Source of the DNA: Pigmentiphaga litoralis
GTDB taxonomy: Bacteria > Pseudomonadota > Gammaproteobacteria > Burkholderiales > Burkholderiaceae_B
DNA: 64,000 nucleotides
Direction of reading: 5' to 3'
Assembly: GCF_014651835.1 (NCBI RefSeq)
Contig: NZ_BMXQ01000001.1
Coordinates: forward strand, 806,001-870,000
The position numbers and the translations under genes are program-made. The notes under the pieces were generated by a model. It saw only the letters and a program-made list of their open reading frames with translations, had not been told where the DNA came from and searched no databases. Shown piece after piece: positions 52,195 through 60,140 of the stretch (the stretch's first letter is position 1; each line of letters opens with the position of its first letter).

Positions 52195-53087
52195 CCGCGT
52201 CAGGGGTGGGCGCCCGCCAGCTCCCTGCGATCGCCTTGCTGATCTCTGACGTAGATGGCACGCTGGTGCGTCCCGACAAGTCCCTGAGCGACGCCAACAT
52301 CGCCGCCGTGGCCGCCCTGCGTGACGCAGGCGTGGCATTTACGCTGGTCAGCAGCCGGCCACCGCGGGGCATGGCGTCCGTGCTGCAGACGCTGCAAGTG
52401 TCCTTGCCCTACGCCGCGTTCAATGGCGGTGTGGTGCTGCATGCGGACGGCACGGCCGCGGTCACGCACCGGATCCCGGCCGACGCGGCGCGTGAGGCGG
52501 TCGACGTCCTGACGGCGCACGGCGTCGACACGTGGGTATTTGCCGACGACCTGTGGCTGGTGCTCAAGGACAGCGGGCGTCTCGTAGACAAGGAGGCCAT
52601 GACCCTGGGCTATGGTCCGACCCGGGTCGACGACTTCACGCCCTATCTGGACCGGGTCGACAAGATGGTGGGCGCCAGCGATGATCACGCCTTGCTGGCG
52701 CAACTGGAGCAGACGCTGGCGGCGCAACTGGCAGAGCGCGCCACCGCCGTCCGGTCGCAGCCCTACTATCTGGACTTGACGGCGCCCCAGGCCAACAAGG
52801 GCAACGCCGTCGTGGCGCTGGCAAAGCTGATCGGCGTGGACATGGCGCACGTGGCCGTGATCGGCGATGCCGACAACGACGTGCCGATGTTCGGCAAGGC
52901 GGGCTGGGCGATGGCCATGGGGCAGGGCGAGGCGCGCGTACAAGCGCAGGCGGATGTCGTCACGGCAAGCAATAGCGACGATGGGGTGGCTGTGGCGATT
53001 CACCGCTACGTGCTGGGCGCCGCGTCCAGGCCTGACCTGCAAACCGGGACGGTGCCCGACAAGCCCATCGGCGCCACGCCGGCGTGA
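52191..53087 (+). CDS. Cof-type HAD phosphatase
   Basis: A 298-residue haloacid-dehalogenase hydrolase with a type IIB cap. ISDVDGTLVRPDKSLS carries the nucleophile aspartates, TLVSSRPPRG motif II, the lysine is in APQANKGNAV and IGDADNDVPMFGKAGWAMAMGQ is the metal motif IV. Family members dephosphorylate sugar phosphates, FMN precursors or other small phosphates. Being ATGA-coupled to zwf inside a sugar-phosphate operon, a sugar phosphate is the likely substrate, but which one is unknown. Confidence 0.88.
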   Translation: MTASGVGARQLPAIALLISDVDGTLVRPDKSLSDANIAAVAALRDAGVAFTLVSSRPPRGMASVLQTLQVSLPYAAFNGGVVLHADGTAAVTHRIPADAAREAVDVLTAHGVDTWVFADDLWLVLKDSGRLVDKEAMTLGYGPTRVDDFTPYLDRVDKMVGASDDHALLAQLEQTLAAQLAERATAVRSQPYYLDLTAPQANKGNAVVALAKLIGVDMAHVAVIGDADNDVPMFGKAGWAMAMGQGEARVQAQADVVTASNSDDGVAVAIHRYVLGAASRPDLQTGTVPDKPIGATPA

Positions 53088-53135
53088 CAGCCGGCGCCAT
53101 CACAAAACATTTGATCGTCAGCATCCAGGAAAGCC

Positions 53136-53915
53136 ATGGCACTTCCCCTTACCAAGATCTTCGATGATCGTCGCCAGATGGCCGACGCCTGCGCGGCCTG
53201 GCTCGTCGAACGCATCGCGCAGACGCAAGGCCGCTTTGCGATCGCGCTGTCAGGCGGGTCCACGCCGAAGCCGCTGTATGCCCTGCTTGCAACGCCGGGG
53301 ATCGCGCGCCAGATTCCCTGGGACCGCGTTCATGTGTTCTGGGGAGATGAACGGTTCGTTCCTGCCGACCACCCCGACAACAACGCCCGAATGGCGCGCG
53401 AGACGCTGCTCTCGCACGTGCCCATTCCAGCCGCCAACGTGCACGCCATGCCCACTGACGGCGAGCCGGAAGCCGCGGCTGCGGCGTATCAGCGTACTTT
53501 GCAGGACTATTACGGGGCAGCGACGCTGGACCCCGCTCGGCCGCTGTTCGACGTGAACCTGCTCGGCATGGGCGACGACGGGCACACCGCGTCACTGTTT
53601 CCAGGCGCGCCGCAACTGGATGAAGCATCGGCCTGGGTGGTTGCGGTCCGGGATCAAAAGCCCGAGACGCGCATCACCTTGACCTATCCGGCGCTGGCCA
53701 GCGCCCGCACGGTGCTCTTCATGGTGGAAGGTGCCGCCAAGCAGTCCACGCTGACGCGGGTATTCGCCGGGGACAGGGCCTTGCCGGCGGCCCGGGTGCA
53801 TGCCGATGGCGAACTTGTCTGGTACCTGGATAAAAGCGCGGCGCCGGTCGAAAGACTGCGCGGGGAAGAACACCGCGAGGAAGGACGGCGCGAGGAAGGA
53901 CGGCCTGGAGAATGA
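53136..53915 (+). CDS. pgl: 6-phosphogluconolactonase
   Basis: A 259-residue DevB/NagB-fold enzyme that hydrolyses 6-phosphogluconolactone made by Zwf. ALSGGSTPKPLYALL, FWGDERFVPADHPDNN and GMGDDGHTASLFPG are diagnostic. Starts 48 nt after the HAD gene with AGGA 7-8 nt upstream. The last ~17 residues are an Arg/Glu/Gly repeat (REEGR twice) encoded by a 15-bp DNA repeat that runs on into the next gene; the tail is unlikely to be catalytic. Confidence 0.94.
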   Translation: MALPLTKIFDDRRQMADACAAWLVERIAQTQGRFAIALSGGSTPKPLYALLATPGIARQIPWDRVHVFWGDERFVPADHPDNNARMARETLLSHVPIPAANVHAMPTDGEPEAAAAAYQRTLQDYYGAATLDPARPLFDVNLLGMGDDGHTASLFPGAPQLDEASAWVVAVRDQKPETRITLTYPALASARTVLFMVEGAAKQSTLTRVFAGDRALPAARVHADGELVWYLDKSAAPVERLRGEEHREEGRREEGRPGE

Positions 53916-53954
53916 CCGCGCGGGGAATGACCGGGCGGAGCACGACCGCGCGGA
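53875..53954 (+). repeat. 15-bp repeat array across the pgl/GH15 stop-start junction
   Basis: GCGAGGAAGGACGGC occurs twice in perfect tandem (53875-53889, 53890-53904). After five bases three imperfect 15-bp units follow: GAATGACCGCGCGGG, GAATGACCGGGCGGA and GCACGACCGCGCGGA (53910-53954). They encode the Pgl tail and the first residues of the next protein, and they duplicate its ATGA start (53912 and 53927). Confidence 0.8.
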
Positions 53955-55828
53955 TCGAGGACTACGCCTTGCTCGGCGACACGCTGACTGCCGCCCTGGT
54001 GTCGCGCGACGGGTCCATCGACTGGTTCTGCGTGCCGCGCTTCGATGCGCCCGCGTGTTTCGCCGCGCTGCTGGGCGACGTCGAAAACGGCTGCTGGAAG
54101 ATCGCACCGGCGGCGCCGGTGCACCGTGTCGAGCGCCAATACATCGACGGCACGATGGTGCTGCAGACGCGTTATGTCACGGACAAGGGCGAGGCCTGCA
54201 TCACCGACTTCATGCCCCATGGCAATACCACATCGAGCATTGTGCGCATTGTTGATGGCGTCTCGGGCAAGGTACCGTTCGAGATGGACCTGGTCATGCG
54301 TTTCGACTACGGCAGCGCAGTGCCCTGGGTCGAGAAGGCCGATGCTCATACGCTGACGGCGGTCGCCGGGCCCGACATGCTGGTGCTGCGCACCGACGCG
54401 CCGCTGGTGCCGCAGGATCACCACACCGGCAGCCAGTTCGACGTTGGCCCGGGCGATCGGGTCGTGTTCGTGCTGTCGCACCAGCCGTCAAATGAACCCT
54501 TGCACCCAGCGTTCGATGCCGTGGCCGAGCTGACGCGCACGCAAGCCTGGTGGGATGCGTTTGCCAGCCGCTGTCCCGAGGTGGGACCGTGGAGCGCGGC
54601 AGTCAAACGCTCGCTGGTGACGTTGAAGGCCCTGACCTACGGCCCGACGGGTGGCATCGTCGCCGCGCCGACGACGTCCTTGCCGGAATGCATCGGCAGC
54701 GAGCGCAACTGGGATTACCGGTACTGCTGGCTGCGCGATGCGACCATGACGCTGTATGCCTTCATGAACCTCGGATACTTCGAAGAGGCCGGCGCATGGC
54801 GTGAATGGCTGCTGCGGTCCGTGGCGGGCAATCCGGAACAGATGCAGATCATGTATGGCCTCGGAGGCGAGCGGCGGCTGCCCGAACAGGAATTGGCGTG
54901 GCTGAACGGCTATGAAGGTTCGCGCCCGGTACGCATCGGCAACGAAGCGGCCACGCAGACCCAGCTGGATATCTACGGCGAAGTCACCGACGCGATGATG
55001 CAGGCCCTGCGGGGCGGGCTGCCTCGCCATCGTCGCAGCGCAGCCATTGCGCAGGTGATGGTGCCCTTCCTGGAAAAGGCATGGCAAGGCAAGGATCGCG
55101 GCATCTGGGAAATCCGGGGCGAGCCGCGCCACTTCACGCATTCCAAGGTGATGGCGTGGGTGGCGTTTGACCGCCTGGCGCAGGCGCCCGACGGCACGAC
55201 CGACTGGCCCGCGGACGCAGGCAAGGGCGCAGGCAAAGATGCAGCCAAGGGCGCAGGCAAGGACTCGGGCAAAGACGATGCCTTGTGGCGCGCGCGCTGC
55301 CGCGCCACGGCCGACCAGATCCATGCCGACGTTTGCCGTGAAGGCTACAACATCGAACTGGGTTGCTTCGTCCAGTCCTACGGGTCGCGCGAACTGGATG
55401 CCAGCTTGCTGCAACTGGTGTTGACCGGCTTTCTGCCTGCCGACGACCCGCGCATCGTGCGGACCGTGGACGCGATCGAATCCACCTTGATGTGCGACGG
55501 CTTCGTGCAGCGCTACGCGTCTGACAGCGGCGCCGACGGCCTGCCGCCGGGCGAAGGCACCTTTCTGGTCTGCTCGTTCTGGCTGGCCGATGTCTACGTG
55601 ATGATGGGACGGCGTGATGACGCGCTGGCGCTGTTCGAACGCTTGGTCGGTTTGTGCAACGACGTCGGCCTTCTGGCGGAACAGTGGGAACCCAAGGCCG
55701 GCCGCATGCTCGGCAACTTTCCGCAGGCATTCAGCCACATTGGCATCATCAACACCGCATTGAACCTGCATCGGGGTCAGACCGGCCGCGGTGGCCGGGC
55801 GCACGGGGTGAGCGATGCGGACGCGTAA
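53912..55828 (+). CDS. Glycoside hydrolase family 15 (glucoamylase/trehalase-like)
   Basis: A 638-residue GH15 enzyme of the bacterial type without a signal peptide, so cytoplasmic. An N-terminal beta-sandwich (~15-230; IEDYALLGDTLTAALVSRDG, IDWFCVPRFDAPACFAALLG) precedes an (alpha/alpha)6 barrel with RNWDYRYCWLRDAT near residue 265 and the late catalytic-glutamate region around EGTFLVCSFWLAD. Members release glucose from trehalose or malto-oligosaccharides. Residues ~435-458 are a Gly/Lys/Ala/Asp repeat absent from typical members. ATGA-coupled to pgl, it would feed glucose into the pentose phosphate enzymes after phosphorylation; no glucokinase is in the operon. Confidence 0.9.
   Translation: MTARGMTGRSTTARIEDYALLGDTLTAALVSRDGSIDWFCVPRFDAPACFAALLGDVENGCWKIAPAAPVHRVERQYIDGTMVLQTRYVTDKGEACITDFMPHGNTTSSIVRIVDGVSGKVPFEMDLVMRFDYGSAVPWVEKADAHTLTAVAGPDMLVLRTDAPLVPQDHHTGSQFDVGPGDRVVFVLSHQPSNEPLHPAFDAVAELTRTQAWWDAFASRCPEVGPWSAAVKRSLVTLKALTYGPTGGIVAAPTTSLPECIGSERNWDYRYCWLRDATMTLYAFMNLGYFEEAGAWREWLLRSVAGNPEQMQIMYGLGGERRLPEQELAWLNGYEGSRPVRIGNEAATQTQLDIYGEVTDAMMQALRGGLPRHRRSAAIAQVMVPFLEKAWQGKDRGIWEIRGEPRHFTHSKVMAWVAFDRLAQAPDGTTDWPADAGKGAGKDAAKGAGKDSGKDDALWRARCRATADQIHADVCREGYNIELGCFVQSYGSRELDASLLQLVLTGFLPADDPRIVRTVDAIESTLMCDGFVQRYASDSGADGLPPGEGTFLVCSFWLADVYVMMGRRDDALALFERLVGLCNDVGLLAEQWEPKAGRMLGNFPQAFSHIGIINTALNLHRGQTGRGGRAHGVSDADA
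55213..55282 (+). repeat. GGCAAG-type repeat inside the GH15 gene
   Basis: About 70 nt of 12-bp-related units (GGCAAGGGCGCA and variants) encode a flexible stretch of alternating Gly-Lys and Ala-Lys with Asp, residues ~435-458. It looks like slippage expansion in a surface loop of the barrel. Confidence 0.65.
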
Positions 55829-55863
55829 GCGCGGCGTGGATCACGTGGCGGAGGGGTGGGCGC

Positions 55864-57543
55864 ATGGGTCGGCGCAGGGACCGGCGCATAGGTCTCCGCA
55901 GGGACCGGCGCATGCTGGCGCGTAACGCGGCGCCCGAGGGCAGACGTGGACCGCGCGCAGGGCGGCTCGCCTCCTGGCTGCCGATGTTGCTGATGCTATT
56001 GCTGATGCCGATCCTGATCATGGCGGCAGGTGCGGCGCAGGCCGCCGCGGACGCGCGCGACGCCGGCACCTTGCACATCGGTTCCAAACGTTTCACCGAG
56101 TCCTACATCCTTGCCGAAATCCTTGCGCAGACGGCCGCGCCGGCGACGCGCGAGGCGCCGCGCGTGCTGCAGGGGCTGGGCAATACGGCCATCGTGTTCG
56201 AGGCGCTGCGGGCGGGCAGCATCGACGTCTATGCCGAGTACGTCGGGACCATCGCGCAGGAAATCCTGAAGTCGCAGCAGACCCTGACGCTGCCCCAGAT
56301 GCGCGAACGATTGGCGCCCCTGGGGCTGGGCGTGGACGTGCCTTTGGGCTTCAACGATGGCTACGCCCTGACCATGCGCAAGGCCGACGCGGCCCGCCTG
56401 GGCATCCGGAAACTCAGCGACCTTGCGGTGCACCCGCAACTGCGCTTCGGGCTGTCCAACGAATTCATCGGACGGGCCGATGGCTGGCGGGGTCTGGCGG
56501 CCAGCTACGGCCTGCCGCAGTCTCCGACCGGTCTCGATCACGGGCTGGCCTACGACGCCCTGGCGCAGGGCCGAACCGATGTGATCGACATCTACACGAC
56601 TGATGCGAAGATCGAAGCCCTGGACCTGCTGGTCCTGGTGGATGATCGCAACTATTTTCCGCGCTATGACGCCGTGTTGCTGCACCGTCTGGATGTGCCG
56701 CAGCGGTTTCCCGGGGCCTGGGCCGCCATTGGCAAGCTGGCCGGTTCGATCGATGAAACCGAGATGATCCGCATGAATGCCCGCGCCGAATTGCATGGCG
56801 TGCCGTTCGACCGGATCGCTCGCGATCACCTGGGCGGTCAGCCGGTGGACGCGGCGTCGGGCGCTTCGGGCTTCCTGGCCAAATTGTTCGGACCGGACCT
56901 GTTGCGCTTGACGCTGCAGCATCTGCTGCTGGTGGGGGTGTCGGTGCTGGTGGCATGCGCAGTGGCGATTCCTACGGGCGTGGCCGTGGCCGCCAATCCG
57001 CGCGCGCGCACCCTGGTGCTGGGTGTGGCCAGCCTGCTGCAGACCGTGCCGTCGCTGGCGATGCTGGCGGTCCTGATTTCCATGACCGGCCGGATCGGCG
57101 TGCTGCCGGCGCTGGTCGCGTTGACGCTGTATGCCTTGCTACCGATTCTGCGCAATACCTGCACGGGACTCGCCGAGGTCCCGCCAGGCCTGCGGTCGGC
57201 CGCGTTGGGCCTGGGACTGACAACCGGGCAAAGCCTGCGGCTGATCGACCTGCCGCTGGCGCGTCCGACGATTCTGAGCGGCATCCGCACGGCCACGTCG
57301 ATCGCGATCGGCACGGCGACCATCGCGGCGTTTATCGGTGCGGGCGGGTATGGCGAACGGATCGTGACGGGGCTTGCCCTGAACGATCACGGTTTGCTGA
57401 TGGCGGGAGCCTTGCCTGCGGCGGCATTGGCCCTGGCCAGCGAGTTGGGATTCGAAGCGGCCGCGTGGCGGCGCCGGCGCAGGCTGGCGCTTACGTCGGC
57501 ACAGGACGCATCTGCAATGTCGCCACCGCGCCGCGTCCGCTAG
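55864..57543 (+). CDS. Osmoprotectant/betaine-type ABC binding protein-permease fusion
   Basis: A 559-residue protein joining a binding domain and a permease. A basic start and hydrophobic anchor (residues ~30-60) lead into an OpuAC/ProX-like domain (~69-330; IGSKRFTESYILAEILAQ, GSIDVYAEYVGT, DVIDIYTTDAKI). Then come five or six membrane spans (~349-545) with the ATPase-contact loop PPGLRSAALGLGLTTGQSLR. Substrates of the family are glycine betaine, choline and similar. GGAGG 9 nt upstream supports the ATG at 55864; 55912 is an alternative start. No ATPase gene lies on either side, so a partner must be encoded elsewhere. The 3' end overlaps the convergent kinase gene by 53 bp. Confidence 0.87.
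   Translation: MGRRRDRRIGLRRDRRMLARNAAPEGRRGPRAGRLASWLPMLLMLLLMPILIMAAGAAQAAADARDAGTLHIGSKRFTESYILAEILAQTAAPATREAPRVLQGLGNTAIVFEALRAGSIDVYAEYVGTIAQEILKSQQTLTLPQMRERLAPLGLGVDVPLGFNDGYALTMRKADAARLGIRKLSDLAVHPQLRFGLSNEFIGRADGWRGLAASYGLPQSPTGLDHGLAYDALAQGRTDVIDIYTTDAKIEALDLLVLVDDRNYFPRYDAVLLHRLDVPQRFPGAWAAIGKLAGSIDETEMIRMNARAELHGVPFDRIARDHLGGQPVDAASGASGFLAKLFGPDLLRLTLQHLLLVGVSVLVACAVAIPTGVAVAANPRARTLVLGVASLLQTVPSLAMLAVLISMTGRIGVLPALVALTLYALLPILRNTCTGLAEVPPGLRSAALGLGLTTGQSLRLIDLPLARPTILSGIRTATSIAIGTATIAAFIGAGGYGERIVTGLALNDHGLLMAGALPAAALALASELGFEAAAWRRRRRLALTSAQDASAMSPPRRVR
55867..55914 (+). repeat. 24-bp tandem repeat at the start of the ABC fusion gene
   Basis: Two units, 55867-55890 and 55891-55914, share 21 of 24 bases and contain CGCAGGGACCGGCGCAT. 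In frame they encode GRRRDRRI and GLRRDRRM, a very basic N-terminal tail. A more diverged third unit lies just upstream and includes the start codon. Confidence 0.75.
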
Positions 57544-58654
57544 GTCCGCAGCACAGGGTCACGTCGGCGTCCAGCTTGCGCGCGAGTGATCGCACCACCC
57601 GCATGCCCAGGCCGCGGCCGCTCTGCAAGGTAAAGCCGTCTGGCGGACCGGGGCCATCGTCGCTGACGGTCAGGCGGTCGATGCGTCCGTCATGCGCGCT
57701 CACGCTCACCCCGACATGCCCTGCGCCATGCTTGAACGAGTTGGTGACCAGTTCATTCACGATCAGGCCCAGCGATACCAGGTCGTCGGTGCCCACGTGC
57801 ACGACAGGGCCCTCGACAATGACCGGCGCGCCGTGATCGAACACCCGCGAACATTCCTCGCACAGGCGGGCCAGGTAGGCCGTTGCGTCCGCGGGTTCCG
57901 CCGAATCCGCCAAATGAATGTGCTGGTGGACCCGCGCAATGGCCTGCACGCTGCCCACCGCGCGCCGAAGCGCGGCGCCCGCATCGGTGGCTTTCTGCTG
58001 CTGGCTTTGCATTTCCAGCAGCGACGAAATCATTTGCAGGCTGTTCATCACCCGGTGGTCGATCTCGCGCGCCATGATGGCGGCGTGATCCAGGGCCGCG
58101 TCGCGCTCCCGCACCGTTGCCGCCAGATCGATCGCCATCTGCTGGCTGACCTTGGCTGCTTCGCGGGTTTGCAGGAACAGGGCGGCCTGCCGCGCCAGGG
58201 ACCGCAACGCCGCCAGCTGTTCGGCTTTCAACAATCGCGGCACCGTATCGATGACACACACCGTGCCCAGTACATGGCCTTCGCTGGTCACGATAGGCGC
58301 GCCGGCATAGAAGCGGATATAGGGCGGGCCAAGGACAAGCTGGCTTTCGCGAAAGCGCGGATCCACGGTCGCATCTTCCACGACCATGACGTCGGTGGGA
58401 GCAAGCAGGGCATGCCCGCAAAACGCGAGGTCGCGATGGGTCTCTTGCGCCCCCAGGCCGACCTTGGCCTTGAACCATTGCCGCTCGGTATCGACCAGCG
58501 ACACCAGTGCGATCGGCGTGCCGCAGATGTGGCTGGCAAGCGCCACGATGTCGTCGTAGGCGGGTTCGGGCAGGGTATCCAGCACGTCGAGCCGATGCAG
58601 GGCATCGACGCGCGCCTGGTCTCCCTCGGGGATGGGAGCACCGCAATGAGGCAT
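57491..58654 (-). CDS. GAF-domain sensor histidine kinase (HisKA_2 type)
   Basis: A 387-residue cytoplasmic kinase. A GAF domain (~25-160; VALASHICGTPIALVSLVD, FCGHALL) senses an unknown signal. A coiled linker leads to the HisKA_2 box with the acceptor histidine in REIDHRVMNSLQMISSLLEMQ and a HATPase with GLIVNELVTNSFKHG, SDDGPG and GRGLGMRVVRSLA. HisKA_2 kinases often act in general stress or light responses. No response regulator adjoins it. Start MPHCGAP was chosen at the beginning of the GAF-family leader; the ribosome site is weak. Its 3' end overlaps the convergent transporter gene. Confidence 0.88.
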   Translation of the reverse strand: MPHCGAPIPEGDQARVDALHRLDVLDTLPEPAYDDIVALASHICGTPIALVSLVDTERQWFKAKVGLGAQETHRDLAFCGHALLAPTDVMVVEDATVDPRFRESQLVLGPPYIRFYAGAPIVTSEGHVLGTVCVIDTVPRLLKAEQLAALRSLARQAALFLQTREAAKVSQQMAIDLAATVRERDAALDHAAIMAREIDHRVMNSLQMISSLLEMQSQQQKATDAGAALRRAVGSVQAIARVHQHIHLADSAEPADATAYLARLCEECSRVFDHGAPVIVEGPVVHVGTDDLVSLGLIVNELVTNSFKHGAGHVGVSVSAHDGRIDRLTVSDDGPGPPDGFTLQSGRGLGMRVVRSLARKLDADVTLCCGPSGRGAVATLQMRPVPT

Positions 58655-58923
58655 GGAGTGGGTTCTGAGAGTCGGAGGGGCTCGGCGCAGGCGCTGTAGC
58701 TTACGGGAAAACGTGTAAGCGACACGGCGCGGGTGAGTATCGCCGACCGCATGGCGCGTTGCAACCAAGGCCATCGTTGCCTGTGGCGCAAATCCCGCCG
58801 CCCCGCGCCGGCACCGAGCATACGACGCTGCCGCCGCGCTGACCGTCGTTCTCAAGGATGAGCAGGAGGGCCAGCCCCTGCGCGGTTCGGCGCCTTGCAG
58901 AGGGCCTGCCGCGTCCAGGGATG
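58655..58923. other. Intergenic gap of 269 nt between kinase and LysR genes
   Basis: No protein or RNA gene is supported here. GCTTAC and GTAAGC form a 6-bp dyad around GGGAAAACGT near 58697-58718 and could be part of the kinase promoter. The rest shows no convincing motif. Confidence 0.4.
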
Positions 58924-59934
58924 TCAGAACACGCTGTCCACCACGCTGTTCTGCTCGATCACGGCCCGCAGTGTCGTCGCCGGTTCGATCTTCCCGAACG
59001 TGCATTCCTGGTTCGCGTCGAACGGTTCGCCACTGAGCAACGGGCATCCCCCAAACAGGTCCGCCACCCAATCGACAAAGGCCCGCACCTTGGGCGACAG
59101 ATGCCGGTTGTGCAGATACACGACCGAGATCGGCAGGGGCGCAGGCTGCCATTGCGACAGCACTTCGCGCAGTTCGCCCGACTGCAGATAGGGCAGGACC
59201 AGAAAGCGCGGTGACTGGATCATGCCCAGGCCCTGCAAGGCGCAATCGACATACGCATCGCTGTCGTTGACCGACACGCCGCCTTCCACCTTCATTTCGC
59301 GGACTTCACCGTCGACGATGAAGTCCCAGTCGATTGTCCGGCCCGTGCGACTTGAAAAATAGTGCACCGCCTGGTGGTGGGCCAGGTCCTCCAGGGTCGT
59401 TGGCGTGCCGTAGCGTTCCAGATAGTCGGGCGACGCGCAGGTCACGCCATGGAAGTTGCCGATGCGCCGCGCCACCATCGTCGAATCGGCCAGATTGCCG
59501 CCGCGCACGGCGCAGTCGACGGCCTCCTGCACCAGGTCCACCGGCCGGTCGGTCATGCCGATCACCAGTTCCAGATCGGGATAGCGCGAGCGGAATTCCG
59601 ACAGTGCCGGGATCAGGATCTTGCGCCCGATGGAACTCGGGACATCCACCCGCAATCGCCCTTTCGGCCCGCGCGCCACGTCGCGGAACGACGCTTCGGT
59701 GTCTTCAACGTCGGCCAGAATTCGCGCGCACCGCTCGTAGTAGGCGGCGCCATCGGGCGTCAGGCTGAGCCGCCGGGTCGTGCGGTTCAGCAGGCGCACC
59801 TGCAGCAGCTTTTCCAGGTTCTGGATGGTGGTGGTGACCGTGGTGCGGGGCAGGCCGAGCGATTCGGCGGCCTGGGTAAAGCTGTTGGCATCCACGACGC
59901 GCGTGAATACCTGCATTGCCTGGAAGCGATCCAT
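58924..59934 (-). CDS. LysR-family regulator of the efflux locus (BpeT/CeoR-like position)
   Basis: A 336-residue transcription regulator: the helix-turn-helix is in residues ~15-45 (NSFTQAAESLGLPRTTV), followed by the linker helix and a periplasmic-binding-protein-like co-inducer domain. GGAG is 6 nt upstream of the ATG. It is divergent from an alpha/beta hydrolase, membrane fusion protein and RND pump, the arrangement of bpeT-llpE-bpeEF-oprC and ceoR-llpE-ceoAB-opcM in Burkholderia, where the LysR protein activates the pump. Inducer unknown. The C-terminus is about 30 residues longer than usual. Confidence 0.9.
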   Translation of the reverse strand: MDRFQAMQVFTRVVDANSFTQAAESLGLPRTTVTTTIQNLEKLLQVRLLNRTTRRLSLTPDGAAYYERCARILADVEDTEASFRDVARGPKGRLRVDVPSSIGRKILIPALSEFRSRYPDLELVIGMTDRPVDLVQEAVDCAVRGGNLADSTMVARRIGNFHGVTCASPDYLERYGTPTTLEDLAHHQAVHYFSSRTGRTIDWDFIVDGEVREMKVEGGVSVNDSDAYVDCALQGLGMIQSPRFLVLPYLQSGELREVLSQWQPAPLPISVVYLHNRHLSPKVRAFVDWVADLFGGCPLLSGEPFDANQECTFGKIEPATTLRAVIEQNSVVDSVF

Positions 59935-59986
59935 GGCGGACTCCGTAGCAGAGGAGGTCCCGGGCGCATGTGGCCGGCGGATAAGG

Positions 59987-60037
59987 CAGCAAAGTGGGCG
60001 CGCTTTGCTGGGTCATCCGCACAATCGAAAAGATTGT
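59987..60037. promoter_or_regulatory. Two dyads in the LysR/efflux divergent promoter
   Basis: CAGCAAAG-tgggcgcg-CTTTGCTG (59987-60010; 8-bp perfect arms) and ACAATC-gaaaa-GATTGT (60021-60037; 6-bp perfect arms). The second contains ATC-N5-GAT, the core of LysR nod-box-like sites, and sits where a LysR activator should bind. Both are candidates for the regulator encoded at 58924. Confidence 0.55.
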
Positions 60038-60140
60038 TTGCTCAGGACGAATAGTGTTGCCGAATTATAGGAGTTTATCCGGCAAGGCGAAACACCCAGA
60101 ATCCGTCCATCCCAACTTGCCGGCGATTTCGCCAATTGCA

